64,000 nucleotides of DNA from the NCBI GenBank assembly GCA_028023455.1, contig JAQFVV010001002.1, positions 1 to 64,000 on the forward strand. The letters are read 5' to 3'. Below are positions 1-13,302 of this stretch, one piece after another (position 1 is the stretch's first letter; each line of letters begins with the position of its first letter). The position numbers were made by a program, and so were the translations under genes. The stretch is from Epiperipatus broadwayi (taxonomy: Eukaryota > Onychophora > Udeonychophora > Euonychophora > Peripatidae). A model generated the notes under the pieces. It saw only the letters and a list, made by a program, of their open reading frames with translations. It made no database searches and was not told the origin of the DNA.

Positions 1-1948
1 CCTCACTTGCTCGTTTTATATTTGGAACACCAAAGGTTCGAGGCTACGACCCAACCTGGTTTTCCGTGTTCTATGGATCCTTCATATAGGGCATCAAAGA
101 TTTGTCAAATACAAGCGCCCTGCTATTTTCTCAAGTCAGAGACAAGCCATTATTTTTCATATTTATTCTTATAGCTCATAAGTCGTCAGTACCGTTTATT
201 TCTCAGTTCCATTAAAGCCTGCTCTCATGCTCGTAAATCGTGATGAATTGATTTTATAAAGTTGAACAAATTCATGTTTATTTATAATTAAGTAAGTTTA
301 ATATTAAATATTAAAGTTATTCCCTAAACACGTATCTTGCTCTTTGTGAATTGATTTACGAATGTGAAAATAAATCTCACATTCTTTCTTTTAGAATTTG
401 AATCATAATTTCTGTCACAGCCAAATACCTTTATCTACTTTTACTTCCTCGTCGGGGCATAGATATATATATATATTTCTCCTAGAATATTGCGTAATCG
501 TATTGGCATATAATAAGGACTGCCATTCTTATTTTAAATATAAATTCCGTTTAAAGACTAGAGATAATCTATATCATAATCTAAAAGTTGAACAAAATTA
601 TTATTATTATTAAACATTTTATTAACACATTTGGTTTTTAACTTTCGTTCTTATTCAATAATTATTTTTAATATTAATGCTCGCTGTCTGTTTTGGCAAC
701 CCGAACACACATATATATGAGTTGACTTATAAAGATTCTTAGTTATTTTATTATACTTCATTAGAGTTAAATCAGGGGTCTCATTAATCATCATCATCCG
801 TTGAGCTAGTTCCTTGGCGCATAGTCATGTACCATCGATATATGTCATCCATTGATTTGATCTGAGCTTGTGAGTTGGGTTTCAATTCAGTTTGAACCGC
901 CTAAGTTTGAATCCGACTTTGAGTTTGGGTTTGTTGATGTGTTGGCTTCTTTTTGACCGGTACAATATGAATAGTAATTTTAGTAAATAATAATGACATT
1001 GTTCTTACCTAGAACTTCTTACAATTCTATCACCATAATTTATAAACATATAATCTATTATATTATTTTTTGCATATAAGCAAACAATTAGCTTCCAAAT
1101 TTAACAACAAATATTATATTACTTTCTACAAACATACATATAAATATATGTTATAATGGAGCAGAACAAACATGATAAGAGATTTCTGTCAATAACATTT
1201 CTAATATGATGCAATCAGTTGTAAGGGCTATAAAAACATATATAATTGACAAACAAGAGGAAATCTACTGCTGCCTGCCAAGTAAAATCATCATCAATAA
1301 ACATATTCACTAACCAATAGGTGGAAGAGTAATATGATCTATTTCATTGAATAAAATAAGTTTAGAACAGTCTATAATAATTACAATAATTAATAGATAA
1401 AATAAAACGTATATGGGATTAGTCAATGAACGAAATTAATTTACTTCATTGACAAAAGGAAATGATAAAGAATCTCAAGGATTATTATAGCCAAATAAAA
1501 ATTAGAAACCCAAAGTGTTATCTTTATATATACTTTTTGCTAAAAAAACATGAACAGGTTGAAGTAAGGTCTATAATTATTATTATCATATATTTTTTGT
1601 TTTGTTTGTATAAACGTCGCATATGTCTTTTCTTTTGTTACGAAATAATATTTAATTAACCATTTATTTTATAGTTAATACTAATATACTTGCTAAGAAA
1701 AACATGTTTGTTGTTTTTTTTATATCTAATTTCTTAATAATTGTGCAACCCACATGAAAATAAAGGAGGATAATCCACGTGGGCATTCCACATTCATGAC
1801 GTCACAGACTAACAATTTTTTTTCTTTAACAATCCACTAAGGTCGGAGAAAAATAAGTAACTCTTAACTATTTTACTTAAGTTCTTGATTTATGAATTTT
1901 TCTACAGTACAGGCTTTTTTATACCTGCACTTGTATATGTAATATATA
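1..1948. other. AT-rich noncoding DNA, nothing recognised
   Basis: I see no supported gene or recognisable transposon domain here. Short reading frames near 398-613 and 1462-1659 are low-complexity and have no family signature. Confidence 0.5.
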
Positions 1949-2010
1949 GGGATTTGAACTCAGACTTTCGCACGGCTCTCAACCATTTCTGCTATCTCAT
2001 ACCGCTGTGA
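1949..2010 (-). mobile_element. tRNA-derived SINE fragment with A and B boxes
   Basis: Read on the minus strand, an A-box-like stretch (TAGCAGAAATGG, complement of 1983-1994) is followed about 30 bases later by a canonical B box (GAGTTCAAATCCC, complement of 1949-1961). This is the internal RNA polymerase III promoter layout of tRNA genes and tRNA-derived SINEs. The rest does not fold as a functional tRNA, so I read it as a SINE head. The A-box end is repeated in inverted orientation at 2086-2115. Confidence 0.6.
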
Positions 2011-2115
2011 AGATGATAATCTGGACCAATGACAACGTTTATTGGTGTTTATTCATCTTTTCGATATGTGTGTGATCGAGTGTATCAGCGGTATGAGATA
2101 GCATAAATGGTTGAG
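1978..2115. repeat. 30-bp inverted repeat pairing two SINE heads
   Basis: Arms 1978-2007 and 2086-2115 are complementary over 30 bases with one mismatch, separated by 78 bases. The right arm is a second, truncated copy of the SINE A-box region on the plus strand. Confidence 0.7.
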
Positions 2116-4195
2116 TGGCGTGTAAAAGATTAAGTTATTGATTGCAAATAATGCTGACAAACTCCCAAAAACAGTAAGACAAACGCAGTTTATAATGTAT
2201 ATACAAAATAATACGTAAACTGGTGTAACTTTAGTTAACTGATTTATAAATTAACTTATGATAAATAAATCTTTCTAAATTTTATTAGTAACATTTTAAT
2301 TTAAATTATGCACAGTATATTGTATATCAACATTAGTTGTTTTTGAATGTATTCCAATCCACTGCACAGTTTCCTAATTGTTCGCACATCTCATTATCTC
2401 TGTTCTAAGACTATTCATTCTTGCAATCTGAGGACAATACAATATTATAACCTAAAAATGATTTTAACTAATTTACTGCTGTGATCAATTTCAGATTATG
2501 ATATTAGCTAGCAGTTTAAATAATCAAATAATCGTATAATATGGGAAATAATATTTGTGCTACAATAATTGATACATATGAGCAAATACATGTGTATAAT
2601 ATATGCATATAGTAGCAATTAAACTTCTACCACGTACTCCTTCTAAGAGTATTTGGTGCCACACTTGAGTGATTGGCAGTTGCAAATGTATCCACACATG
2701 ACAATTATAAAAATAAAATAGTTAATATCCATTAGGAATTGTTCATCTTCTAGACATCAATGTTTCAACAGTCACAAAATGGTTTTACAATCATTTCACC
2801 AAACCATTACATAAGAATGACTTCCAGATGTAAATAGCATATCTTGAATTGATGGTTAACAGTTACTCATTTTTGTCACTTATATTTTCTCAAACTAAAA
2901 GATAACACACTCAAACTATAATCAATTAAATACAACATCAAACTAGCCTATTTAAGCAGTGCAATGGACACCCATTTATAATTTTTAATTTACTGGTTTA
3001 ACAATATTCATTAAAATGATTAATTTAATTAACATAAAAATTCTTAATAATATGGCCAGAAATTACTACATTAAACTTTAATTGATTTATATAAATTATT
3101 ATTTAAATAATTGCCATCTAAATTATGGCATTATAGAGAAAACAATTTCACAATTTTCTGCCATACACTCATAAATTTAAACAATAATTATTCATTATTA
3201 GATCAAAGATAAATCATAATTAAGTAGAAATCCATCTAAAGTTCATACCTTTTATTACAGAGTAAAAATTTGCATTTACTCCTTTAGTATTGATTTATTT
3301 CTGAAAATTTTATTTATTGAACCATAGATATGACAGAAGGTTTAAATCACAATTCAGATTTTATTAGATTGTTTCAACAATAATTTCATCATGGTTCCCT
3401 GGCTGATTCTTCCTATCGTATTGGACACCAAACTTTACTCATTTTAGGTGGATATGTATAGCAGACCCACATTTGAGTAGTTTTTCCATTTCTTGACTGC
3501 TTCTATTTCGAGATTAACGGTGCATTTTTCTGCATGCTTCTGCTGCATAATAAAGTGAAGCAGATAACAGTTTTTCTATTCTTGCATAGTAGATATGTCT
3601 AGAACTAACAGATCAATAGCTGATCCACATAATAACAATAACATAGGAATAATGGAAGGAGAAATACGGTAAATGTAATTCCCAGCACTATTTATATTGT
3701 TTTGAAGCACATATCAGGAAAAGTTTGGATCCGATTCTAATAAGATCTTTTATCTAATATATATATAGTGGTGCACTTGGCATCAAACATATTAGGCAAT
3801 TTACAATAAGAGGATGTTACAATATATATATCATGTATAATATATGTACCTTTCATTTTCTTTTGTCTATACTATAAGCTATGATTATTATCATTAGATA
3901 CAATATACTTATTTCATTCAGCTGCAAATAATAGGTAATGTGAGGTATGGTTATTATCTGAAACTTGTAATCAGCATTTGAAATGATGGTTGATTGTATA
4001 CTGGCAAGATAGAAACATTTGATTTAATAATAATATGTGAAGCAAGGATATAAATGCACTTGACCTGCACTAAGATCTTTATAGCATTGCTAAGAATCAT
4101 TATTATAATCCATACTCTGGATAACATTCATTGGTTATTTGAAGAATGATGATCACTCTGAAGAGTACCACTAGTATTTTATTGAGTTTAAGTTG
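2116..4195. other. AT-rich noncoding DNA, nothing recognised
   Basis: No supported coding region or repeat family was recognised in this stretch. Confidence 0.45.

Positions 4196-4226
<31 letters not shown>
4196..4226. repeat. (CA)n(TA)n microsatellite
   Basis: An alternating CA run passes directly into a TA run. A nearby GAAACCGGTTTGGGG (about 4260-4275) recurs at about 53199-53213, also next to a dinucleotide run, suggesting a shared repeat family. Confidence 0.8.
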
Positions 4227-4378
4227 CTCCTAGGGCCTCACTGAAAATAATCAATAGCTTGAAACCGGTTTGGGGATGTTTTTAGTGGAGATTTTAAATG
4301 CTTTCTCTTGGTGCATTTATCGATAAAGCTTGGTTAGAGCTATTAGCACACTCATTAATTTATTATAGATCAAACCTC

Positions 4379-5330
<952 letters not shown>

Positions 5331-5384
<54 letters not shown>
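5331..5384. repeat. (TA)n microsatellite
   Basis: About 27 uninterrupted TA units. Confidence 0.95.
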
Positions 5385-5386
<2 letters not shown>

Positions 5387-6100
5387 TTAATAACATCTAT
5401 TGTATCATTAATTTCAGCCAAAGAACCTTTTGAAACAAATATAAGTCTAGATGCTTTTAAAACTGTTATTTATTTAATCCTTGTTTAAGCTTGATTGCCA
5501 CCTAGCTGTTTAGTCCAAGATGAAGATCAGAAGTATAATCCAGATCTTACATCGATTAGTGGCTGCTTCCATAATACATTTTATTATGGAGTTTATAAAT
5601 TCTAATCCTTGCTTACATTATTATAATCGGTTAGTACAATTTATTCTTTTATAATTTGTCTCATTAATTAAATATTAATGTTTATAGGACATTGTCGTAT
5701 TAGAGTGTACATTATTTTTGAGACGATATGCTATTTCGGTATATAAACGATGCACAAACACATCAATGTAAATTTAGATCGCAATGACGAATTTATTGTT
5801 TATTTACTTGTTTGTTTATTTAAATGTTGTTTGCACTTTTCATTTTATTCCCTTTTCTCACGAGAATTATTACGAAAATTACATCTTGGGTTCTTCTATT
5901 TTTGAAAAGAAGATAATTGTGCAAATTTACTACATATAAATATTTCTAATATATGTATTCTTTAGTGAATTTTAATAACTATATTTACAGAGGAAGTTGT
6001 TTTTTTATTGCCATTAAACCTTAAAAAAGTTAGTTAATTATGTAAAATATTTTAAAGGTGTGCTTTTGTTTCTGAAACAAATATTTTGAAATTCCAATTC
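5385..6100 (+). other. 5' flank of IL-17-like copy A
   Basis: Noncoding. From about 5770 onward it resembles, with gaps, the region 53560-53900 upstream of copy B, so it lies inside the duplicated segment. It contains no coding signature. Confidence 0.5.
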
Positions 6101-6106
6101 GATCGC

Positions 6107-6114
6107 TATAAATA
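6107..6114 (+). promoter_or_regulatory. TATA box of IL-17-like copy A
   Basis: TATAAATA lies 67-74 bases before the start codon. It is part of a block also present upstream of copy B (TATA at 53910-53917), with a shared CATCTTCAACAG 25-35 bases downstream that is the likely transcription start. No ATG lies between that point and the start codon. A TTGAAATTCC just upstream (6086-6095) loosely resembles an NF-kappaB half-site. Confidence 0.75.
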
Positions 6115-6180
6115 TGGCACGCTTTTTACATCTTCAACAGTGTCCAGAAAATCAAGTGGAGTTAGCTTTTGAGTTCAAAC

Positions 6181-6769
6181 ATGGTAAGCTGGTGAAATAA
6201 TTTCCAGCAAATTTTAGTTTTTATTTAGTAAATAGTTTTTAAGATGTTCCAATTAATGTACTTCTTTTTTTAAATAGCAGGTTTATAATCTATTGCTTCT
6301 GATTCAGTTCAGTTGGTACGTGTCTACAGGAGAGGTGTCCGTGTCCCAATGTAATAATGATTCAGAGAGTAACTCCACTACATTACTTTTTATTCCTCAT
6401 TCTATTTATAATAATATTGAAGATATTAGTACAGTTAATAACGTCAACTTCGTTCCTCAAGTGGATACTTTATGTCCTCTGAGTTTACCTTCCACTAGTT
6501 TATTTCAGGAAGAGCGCACAATGTGTCCTTGGTATTGGACGGAAGATGTAAACAGTAATCGAATCCCAAGAGTTTTATTACAAGCAAACTGTAAATGTGA
6601 AAACTGCTATCAGCCAGATCAAAGAACTTACAGGTGCAGACAGGTGTATCATTACGTTAAAGTATTAACTAGAAGCCATTGTGTTGATGGGAAATGGCAA
6701 TGGAATTCTTCTTGGGTAAAGCAAAGTTTTGCTTGTGCTTGCACGGAAAAAAGAAAACAACAAGTCTAG
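6181..6769 (+). CDS. interleukin-17-like secreted cytokine, copy A (two exons)
   Basis: IL-17 family proteins are secreted cystine-knot cytokines that signal through IL-17 receptors with SEFIR domains and are implicated in mucosal and innate defence in molluscs. Exon 1 ends with ATG (6181-6183), followed at once by a GTAAGC donor; the 97-base intron ends in TAGCAG, and exon 2 runs 6281-6769, giving 163 residues. Residues 1-23 form a hydrophobic signal peptide. The mature part has ten cysteines (25, 66, 83, 105, 107, 110, 120, 135, 153, 155), the family signature CPWYW-x2-D-x-N-x-NR-x-P (from 83), A-x-C-x-C-x2-C (104-110), VKVLTRSHC (127-135), a G-x-W-x-W turn, and a closing ACAC (152-155). 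N-glycosylation sequons lie at Asn32 and Asn143. The start is chosen because it is the only ATG after the TATA box and gives a signal peptide. Receptor and expression are not visible from sequence. Confidence 0.88.
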
Positions 6770-9230
6770 GCATGCGCAAAAAGATATTTTATTAATGTAA
6801 TATGATATTATTTTATTAATGTAATATAATGATTTTTTAAAAATTTAAATTATAAATATTCAAATAATATTTTTGTCTTATGTATTCATTTGCTCATTAT
6901 TAAAAAATGATTGGTTATTTCTTTGCATTGTCTCTGCATTTCCGTCCCTTCATTTATTAACATTTCAGTATATAGTGGCATATATTTTTAAGCTTACTAC
7001 ATAGAGACGATGCAGAAAATCAGTCAATCACTTTAATCAAATATATACATTGATCACGAATGGACAAATTTAGGGTTGGGATGAAAGTTGTTTGAATTAG
7101 TTCAGATAAAAAACAAGAGAAAAAATACGTTTTTAAAATCTGTTTTACATAGGGCAGTATTTCTTGTGTGTGCATATTATTAACAATACACCTTTAATCG
7201 TATGATGCAGTGACGAAGGAGAAGATTTTCTAGATTAAAGTCCTTGAATGTGCTTACTTCTTTTATTACTAGAGTTCTAATGAATGTTTCGGAACAATAG
7301 AAGCATTCGACTAAAAACAATTGAAAGAGAAAAGGTAAATCTATACTAAATAATATTAACCTGTTTGACGTGCTATTACGAACAGTTGAATGTATTTGGA
7401 ATATTTAAATAAAGATAAATTTTCTAAAGACATTCAATAAGCATTTTAAATGACGGAAATAGTCCAATATAAAAATAGATTTGATATAAATACGAGCTTT
7501 ACACTTTAAAAACTTTATATCAAAACTTTTTAATACGATCAGACGTTTTGACTGTTCTACACCTTTAGAGCCACTCTTGAATATTTTACTTAAATAATCA
7601 GTAATGATTCTGAAGAAGTCTTCAGGCCAGTTAAAACGTCAGATTGCATAAAACAATTTCTGCTAAAGTGTTTAAGGTAAACCGTATAGACTGTATTTAT
7701 ATTAAATAATATACCAAAATAAAGCAAAGAGATGTGATTTAACCTGTTTGATGTGCTATTACTAACAGTTGAATATATTTGGAATATTTAAATAAAGTTA
7801 TTTGTTTCTAAAGACATTCAATACTCCTATTAGATTATGGAAATACTACAATATAAAAATACAACTAAAACTCAGTCAACACAAATCTTCAGGGAAACAC
7901 AAATCCATACTACTTACAAAAAGGAGTAAAATGTTATAAAACAAATCTTTTTATTTCTCAAATGGCTGACAAAATGAAAAAACAAAAAACAAACAATAAC
8001 TTGCTTATCACAACAATTAGAAAAAATAATTAAATAAACAAAATGTTCTTTTTTACATCACAATTTACAAATCTTTCAATAAACCATCAATGCAGAGATG
8101 TGGCAAAAGTGAACATTGTTAGATAAAACGATCATTTTTAATATATAAAAGTGTTAGGAAGTTTAAATTAAAATATAGCATCAAAGGCAATAGTTTATGT
8201 TTTAATTTATGTTTCTGAATTTAGAAGGGACATTTATTGAAATATATAGTATATCAGCAATCGCAGCTTAGTAAAATATATGATTAATCTATGTACCAAT
8301 TGTCTCCAATTTTATTTTGTAATGCGCTTTTCATAACATAAAACTCAAACGAGTAGGTGCGACAAAAATTTGTATCTGAGAGATGCAGGTAATGAAGGAA
8401 TGCGCATATTGATGTTAAATATCTATGACAACTAATGCTAGATCTCTATATTTTTTTCTAATTTGTGACAGATAAATAATTGAAGCCTAATGGATGTAGG
8501 ATTAAAACAATGTGCTTTATAAGAAATTAAAGAATGACTATATTAAATATAATGATGTATGTTGTTAATTAAGATTGTAAACAAGATGTTGTAATGGATA
8601 ATATTAACAACAATGCATTCATAGAAAGTGTAAAAAAGATATTAAAGATGCTCATAGGCATTGATCATTAATTAGATATAAAATAATGTAAAGGAAAACT
8701 AGAGAGGCAAAATTTATTGTGAAAGTCATTGTCAGCAATAAATAATGCTTGTAAATTCAGACTAACCAAATCACTTTAAATTTTTATAGGATTTAAAAAA
8801 GTTCGGACTTTAAAGATGGTCTGCATAATTTAAATAATTGTAACAGAATCTTGAGTTCAAAGTGCATTGATCATGGGCATTTCTAACTTCCGATCCAGAT
8901 TTTTTTTTTTTTTACCGATAAGGCATCTTATTATTTAATAATGAGGTAAGGGATAATAATGTAGCAAAAATTATTATACTGGTAGCTGTTAGCAAAAAAA
9001 ACAACAACTGACCAGTGAAATTTCAATTAAGAAATGGGAATGTACAAAAAAAAGAATAAATATAAATATTTAAAAAGTAGATATTTATTTAGAAAACATC
9101 AGTATGTGAAATTCATCAAAATACGATAAATAGAAGGTTTTATAATGAACTTTGTAGTAATAAAGAAAAAGGAACGGCATGGTCTTACTATTACAATGGT
9201 ATATCATGGTATTCAAACGATTTCAAGGGA
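6770..9230 (+). other. 3' flank of IL-17-like copy A, shared with copy B
   Basis: The first 50 bases after the stop codon are nearly identical to the flank of copy B (54566 on). The stretch 8190-9200 aligns in patches with 57815-59500, sharing the CATAACATAAAAC block, the motif after GTTAA(T/C)TAAGA, and TAATGAGGTAAG. No gene was found. It holds the short direct repeat listed separately. Confidence 0.55.
7356..7822 (+). repeat. diverged direct repeat, 83 bp, two copies
   Basis: 7356-7438 and 7739-7822 match over about 83 bases (both contain AACCTGTTTGA and AAAGACATTCAATA), about 380 bases apart. The family is not recognised. Confidence 0.7.
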
Positions 9231-10359
9231 AGGATGAGAGATGCAATAGAAAAGTTCAAGGGGGATAATGGTTATTATAGTTATAAAAACAGTTAAAGAA
9301 ATAAATAAGTTATTACTAAAGTTATTTATTAAATGTTCAAACGATAGAGATATATCAAATGATTGGAAGAAAACTCTAGTAATATTAATATTTAAGAAAT
9401 CTGAAAAGGAGGATATTAAAAATTGAAAACTTTCAGAAAAATCCAAGATATTTACTAAAGAACATTAATGGATGCAAGAAGATTTGTACATAAAATCCTT
9501 ATCTAGTGTCTACTCATTCCATAACCCCAGAATAGTTTCTAACTTGTGGATTTCATCAGTGAGGAGCCTTGGGCTGAGGGTTTCTAGCTTGTGGATTTCA
9601 TCAATGAGTAGCCTTGGGCTCAGCCCAAGGCTCCTCACTGATGAAATCCACAAGCTAGAAACTATTCTAGTGATATGGGATGAGTAGGAACTAGATAGAA
9701 ATTTTATGCACAAATCTTTTGACATCCATTGATTACTAAGACTTGCACTGGGTGGCACTACTGTATGTAAAGTTTGCTACTGGTTAAAAACTTGAGTAAT
9801 CTTAGCATATAGTGAACTTGTGATCGAGAATACAATGACTCAAACCAAACTGAATTTAAAATTGCTTATAGTTCGTAAGAAGAAACAATGAATACGAGTA
9901 GCCATTTTATATATAATTCCTTGATTTCGAAAATGCATTTGACTATAAGTATTTCCAATATAATTAAGACTATGGAACAGCAAGGCATAAAGATAGAAAC
10001 AAAAATTTTGAAAAATATCTACCAAGATTTGATAGAAGTGATTAGAATAGTTGGTAATATTCAAAAGATTAATTGTGATAAGAGTAAATTACAGATGGTT
10101 TCATTCCTACAATCACTTTACAAATAGGTTAAAAAACATGAAATTTAAAAAGAAAATATATAGCAATAAATGAAAATGAATTAAATCACCTATATTTTGA
10201 AAATGATGTGATTGCTTTTATTAGTAGCGGATCCAAGACTCGGCAAATGTTACAAAAGTTATCACATAAAAGCATGAATTAAAAATAAAGAATTCTAAAA
10301 AGATTAAGAATAAATTAACGTTCAACGACTTTTCAGAGAAGAAAAGAATACTTATTACT
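9231..10359 (+). pseudogene. decayed RTE-type LINE reverse transcriptase relic (part 1)
   Basis: Translated pieces track the better-preserved RTE copy at 46.4-49.3 kb: 9355-9425 corresponds to its DDWK-x-V-x-ILIFKK segment, 9888-10127 to the motif-A helix (SNIIKTMEQQG) and following loop, and 10160-10300 to the L-x-HL-x-F-x-xD catalytic region, where the aspartate pair reads ND. Many stops and frameshifts make it non-functional. It is interrupted by a short repeat at about 9470-9800 and resumes at 10949. A paralogous relic occurs downstream of IL-17 copy B (60190-61430). Confidence 0.65.
9470..9800. repeat. copy of the ~360-bp dispersed repeat, internally inverted
   Basis: It shares blocks with copies at 21.4, 49.5, 50.0, 57.3 and 58.2 kb (CTCCTCACTGATGAA, CCACAAGC-x-AGAAACTA, GATGAGTAGGCACTAG-like, CATCCATTGATTACT). 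Here the middle is rearranged: 9581-9620 and 9622-9662 are inverted copies meeting at a one-base centre, and a third copy lies at 9535-9579. The matching position in the copy B flank (about 60530-60560) lacks the insertion. Confidence 0.7.
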
Positions 10360-10365
10360 AATAAA

Positions 10366-10948
10366 CATTTATTTTTAGCGCTGTTTCTAATTGTAATAAA
10401 TTTAATCAGCCATTTAAGCTATTGTGCGCGTTTTCACGAGTGTTAAATAATAAATGAGTACTTCCGCTTACAACACAAGATATAGTATTTAGGAAAGAAT
10501 AAAATGAATCCACTTATTCTTTCCTAAATACTATATCTTGTGTTGTAAGCGGAAGTACTCATTTATTATTTAACACTCGTGAAAAAGCGCACAATAGCTT
10601 AAATGGCTGATTAAATTTATTACAATTAGAAACAGCGCTAAAAATAAATGTTTATTTACCTATGTTTAAAGTTTCATTTGTGAGTGACGTCTAGTAAATT
10701 CTAGATAATTTCGTCGGCGTTTTCATTCAGATATCGTAAACAGTGGTTGAAAGTGAGTAGTCTATCCTCACACTTTCACTTACAGTACTTAAGATTTGCC
10801 CATATATAAACATTTGGGTTGGATTGAATAAGTGGATTCATTTTATTCTTTCCTAAATACTATATCTTGTGTTGTAAGCGGAAGTACTCATTTATTATTT
10901 AACACTCGTGAAAAAGCGCACAATGGCTTAAATGGCTGATTAAATTTA
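10366..10948. mobile_element. 583-bp foldback insertion with 14-bp target duplication
   Basis: TTATTACTAATAAA is present on both sides (10352-10365 and 10949-10962). The duplicated RTE relic at 13305-13318 carries the same 14 bases once, uninterrupted, so it is the empty site. Inside, 10360-10502 and 10514-10656 form 143-base arms that are complementary with about one mismatch around an 11-base loop, and a third partial copy of the arm lies at about 10838-10948. There is no coding capacity. The 14-bp duplication suits LINE-driven target-primed insertion better than a cut-and-paste transposon. Confidence 0.8.
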
Positions 10949-11606
10949 TTATTACTAATAAATGAAAAAAAAATTAGTAAGCATAAATAACTACATTAGT
11001 CAGATTATTCATAAAGATTAGAAACATAATGGATAAAATTAATCATAGAACTAAATTTGGGTTAAGTATATTTGAAGAAATAATTTAATAGTAAAAAAAA
11101 ATTGTCTATATGAATAAATATTTTTTTTTTGTAAATGTGGGAGTTGGTTGCTTCATAGATTAGAAATTTGAAGACTTCAGTTTTCAAAGATAATTACGGA
11201 GATTTGTATCATTTGATGGTAACACGATGGGGACAAAATTAAATTATATAGATGCGAAAATAAAGAGATAGTGATATTTTTGACAAAGATGGATGTATGA
11301 GTTGAAATTGGACTGAAATGTTTCTATAGACAACGATAGCGAATGAGTAATTAAATTTTAAAACTTAAATTCAAAATATTGTTAAAAATCTATAAAAAGT
11401 CTATATTTGAGATGGGTGACTGAGGTACAAACATTTGATGCAGAAAAGTATTTGGAATTTAAAAATCGGATTGAATTTGGAACAACATTTTTCGGCTGGT
11501 AGATCGACAAAGTTGAATGTTTTAAAATATGGACGTGGTACTAAGTATATGAAATGACTTACATGCTGGTGATAAGATAATAAACTTATCATGTTTAAAA
11601 ACATAG
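10949..11606 (+). pseudogene. decayed RTE LINE relic (part 2), duplicated at 13303
   Basis: The sequence from about 10993 matches the RTE segment encoding QII-x-T-DGNIMDGINHRIKLG in the 48.8-kb copy, with stops. The whole stretch is repeated directly at 13303-13925 with moderate divergence. Confidence 0.65.
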
Positions 11607-12863
11607 TCATCATCAACCATTATCAGTCCACTGCAGGATGAAGATCTCTCCAAGTTAAATCCATCTTTACTTATCTTTAGTTTTTCTCTTTTCCACATTA
11701 CCACTGCACACTTTCTTATTTCATCCATCCATCTCACATGTGGTCTCTTACTGGGTCTTTTACAATCTCTTGGAATCCAGTTCAAAACTTTAATTGTCCA
11801 TCTATTATCATCTCTTCTAGCAATATATCCAACCCAACTCCACTTCAGTCTTTTAATTTTTTCAATGAGATCAGTAACACCTGTTTATTCTCTTACCCAT
11901 ACATTGCGTTTTTGATCTCTTTTTGTTACTCCCAACATGCATCTCTCCATACTTCTTTGAGTGGTCCGAAGTCTCTGTATTACTCTTCTATTAAGTGTCC
12001 AAGTCTCAGATCCATAAGTAAGAACTTGGCAAAATGCATTTATTAAAAACCTTCCTTTTCAAACACATAGGCATATTTTCTTTTAGTATCAAGTTATTTC
12101 TACCAAAAGCTCTCAAACCAAGTTTAATTCTATGATTAATTTCATCCATTATGTTTTCATCGGTATTAATAATCTGACCAAGGTATTTGTGACTGTTAAC
12201 TTCTTCTAACTCATCATAATCAATCTTTATTTTCATATTTTGAAAAAATCTATTAAACATTACTTTAGTCCTTTTAACATTTATCTTTATTTCTACTTTC
12301 CTATTTTCATCTGTTAACTCCTGCAACATTTCCTATAGTTCTAAAACATTATTTGCAAAAACAACTACATCATCTGCAAAATCTAAATGACTTAAATAAT
12401 CTCCATTTACTTTCACTCCTTTAGTTTCCCATTCTAATTCACAAAATACTTCTTGCAGCACTGCTGTAAAAAGTTTTGGAGATATGGAGTCACCCTGTCT
12501 TACACCCTTTAAAATGTTGATTTTTCTACTATCATTATGTAATTTAATTGTTGCTGTTACATTTTTATGAATATTTTTTACAATATGACAATACCCTGGA
12601 TCTACACCTTGATGATCCAATGCTTTAATCACTGAAGAAATGTTTATAGAATCAAATGCCTTTTTATAATCTACAAAACCTAAGCATAATGACAACTTAT
12701 ATTCATTTGTCCTTTCTATAACTTCTCTCAATACCTGGATATGATCTACTGTACTAAAACCACTTGTAAATCCAGCTTGTTCTCTTGGTTGGTGAAAATC
12801 CAGTGTTTTCTGTAGACGAGTTGTAATTATCTTAGTAAAAATTTTGTATAAAACTGATAAAAG
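11607..12863 (-). pseudogene. RTE-type LINE fragment, reverse transcriptase and C-terminus, minus strand
   Basis: Read right to left this is the 3' half of an RTE element. It contains reverse transcriptase motifs including FVDYKKAFDSI (motif A), KGVRQGDSISPKLFTAVL (motif B) and LDFADDVVVFA (motif C, catalytic DD intact), then the RTE C-terminal domain with NWIPRDCKRPSKRPHVRWMD, ending in the RTE 3' terminus (TGATAATGGTTGATGATG on the minus strand). Stops and frameshifts near 12330, 12010 and 11790 break it, and it is 5' truncated at about 12863, where it meets a Penelope fragment head-on. Confidence 0.85.
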
Positions 12864-13200
12864 GAAAGCTACAATCAATACTAGACTGGGTCAACATATT
12901 TACACATTTAACAGAGCTCAGAAAAACAGCAACACGTCCTCTGTATTCTTGGAGCATGCTAAACAATCTGGACACAACTTCACACCCGCCAATCCCATAA
13001 TATTGTGCTCAGAATCAAATGATCACAAAAGAAAAATAAAGGAGGCATTTTACATCAATGGAAACATCCATGCCATTAATAGAAAGGATACTTGCTTCGA
13101 GATCTCGAAGAAATGGGCTACGTAATACTAGCTTATTTGAATATTTGTATTTGCATATTTTATTATACATTTTATGAAGGCTATGAATATGAGGCATGGA
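12864..13200 (+). pseudogene. Penelope-like element fragment, C-terminal part of GIY-YIG endonuclease
   Basis: The frame from about 12866 to 13125 aligns with the C-terminus of the Penelope-like protein at 55689-56153: TRLGQH versus TRLSQH, then HAKQSGH, DHKRKIKEAFYI, INRKDTCFEISKKW. The GIY-YIG catalytic start (YYGET in the other copy) is missing because the fragment begins just after it, exactly at the junction with the inverted RTE fragment. Confidence 0.8.
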
Positions 13201-13302
13201 TCCTCGAAAACGTTAAGCCGATAAACTTTAATACTAATTATTATCTTCTCTAATTAACAATTATATATTTTACATATAGTGAGAAGTAAAGCTATATTTA
13301 AT

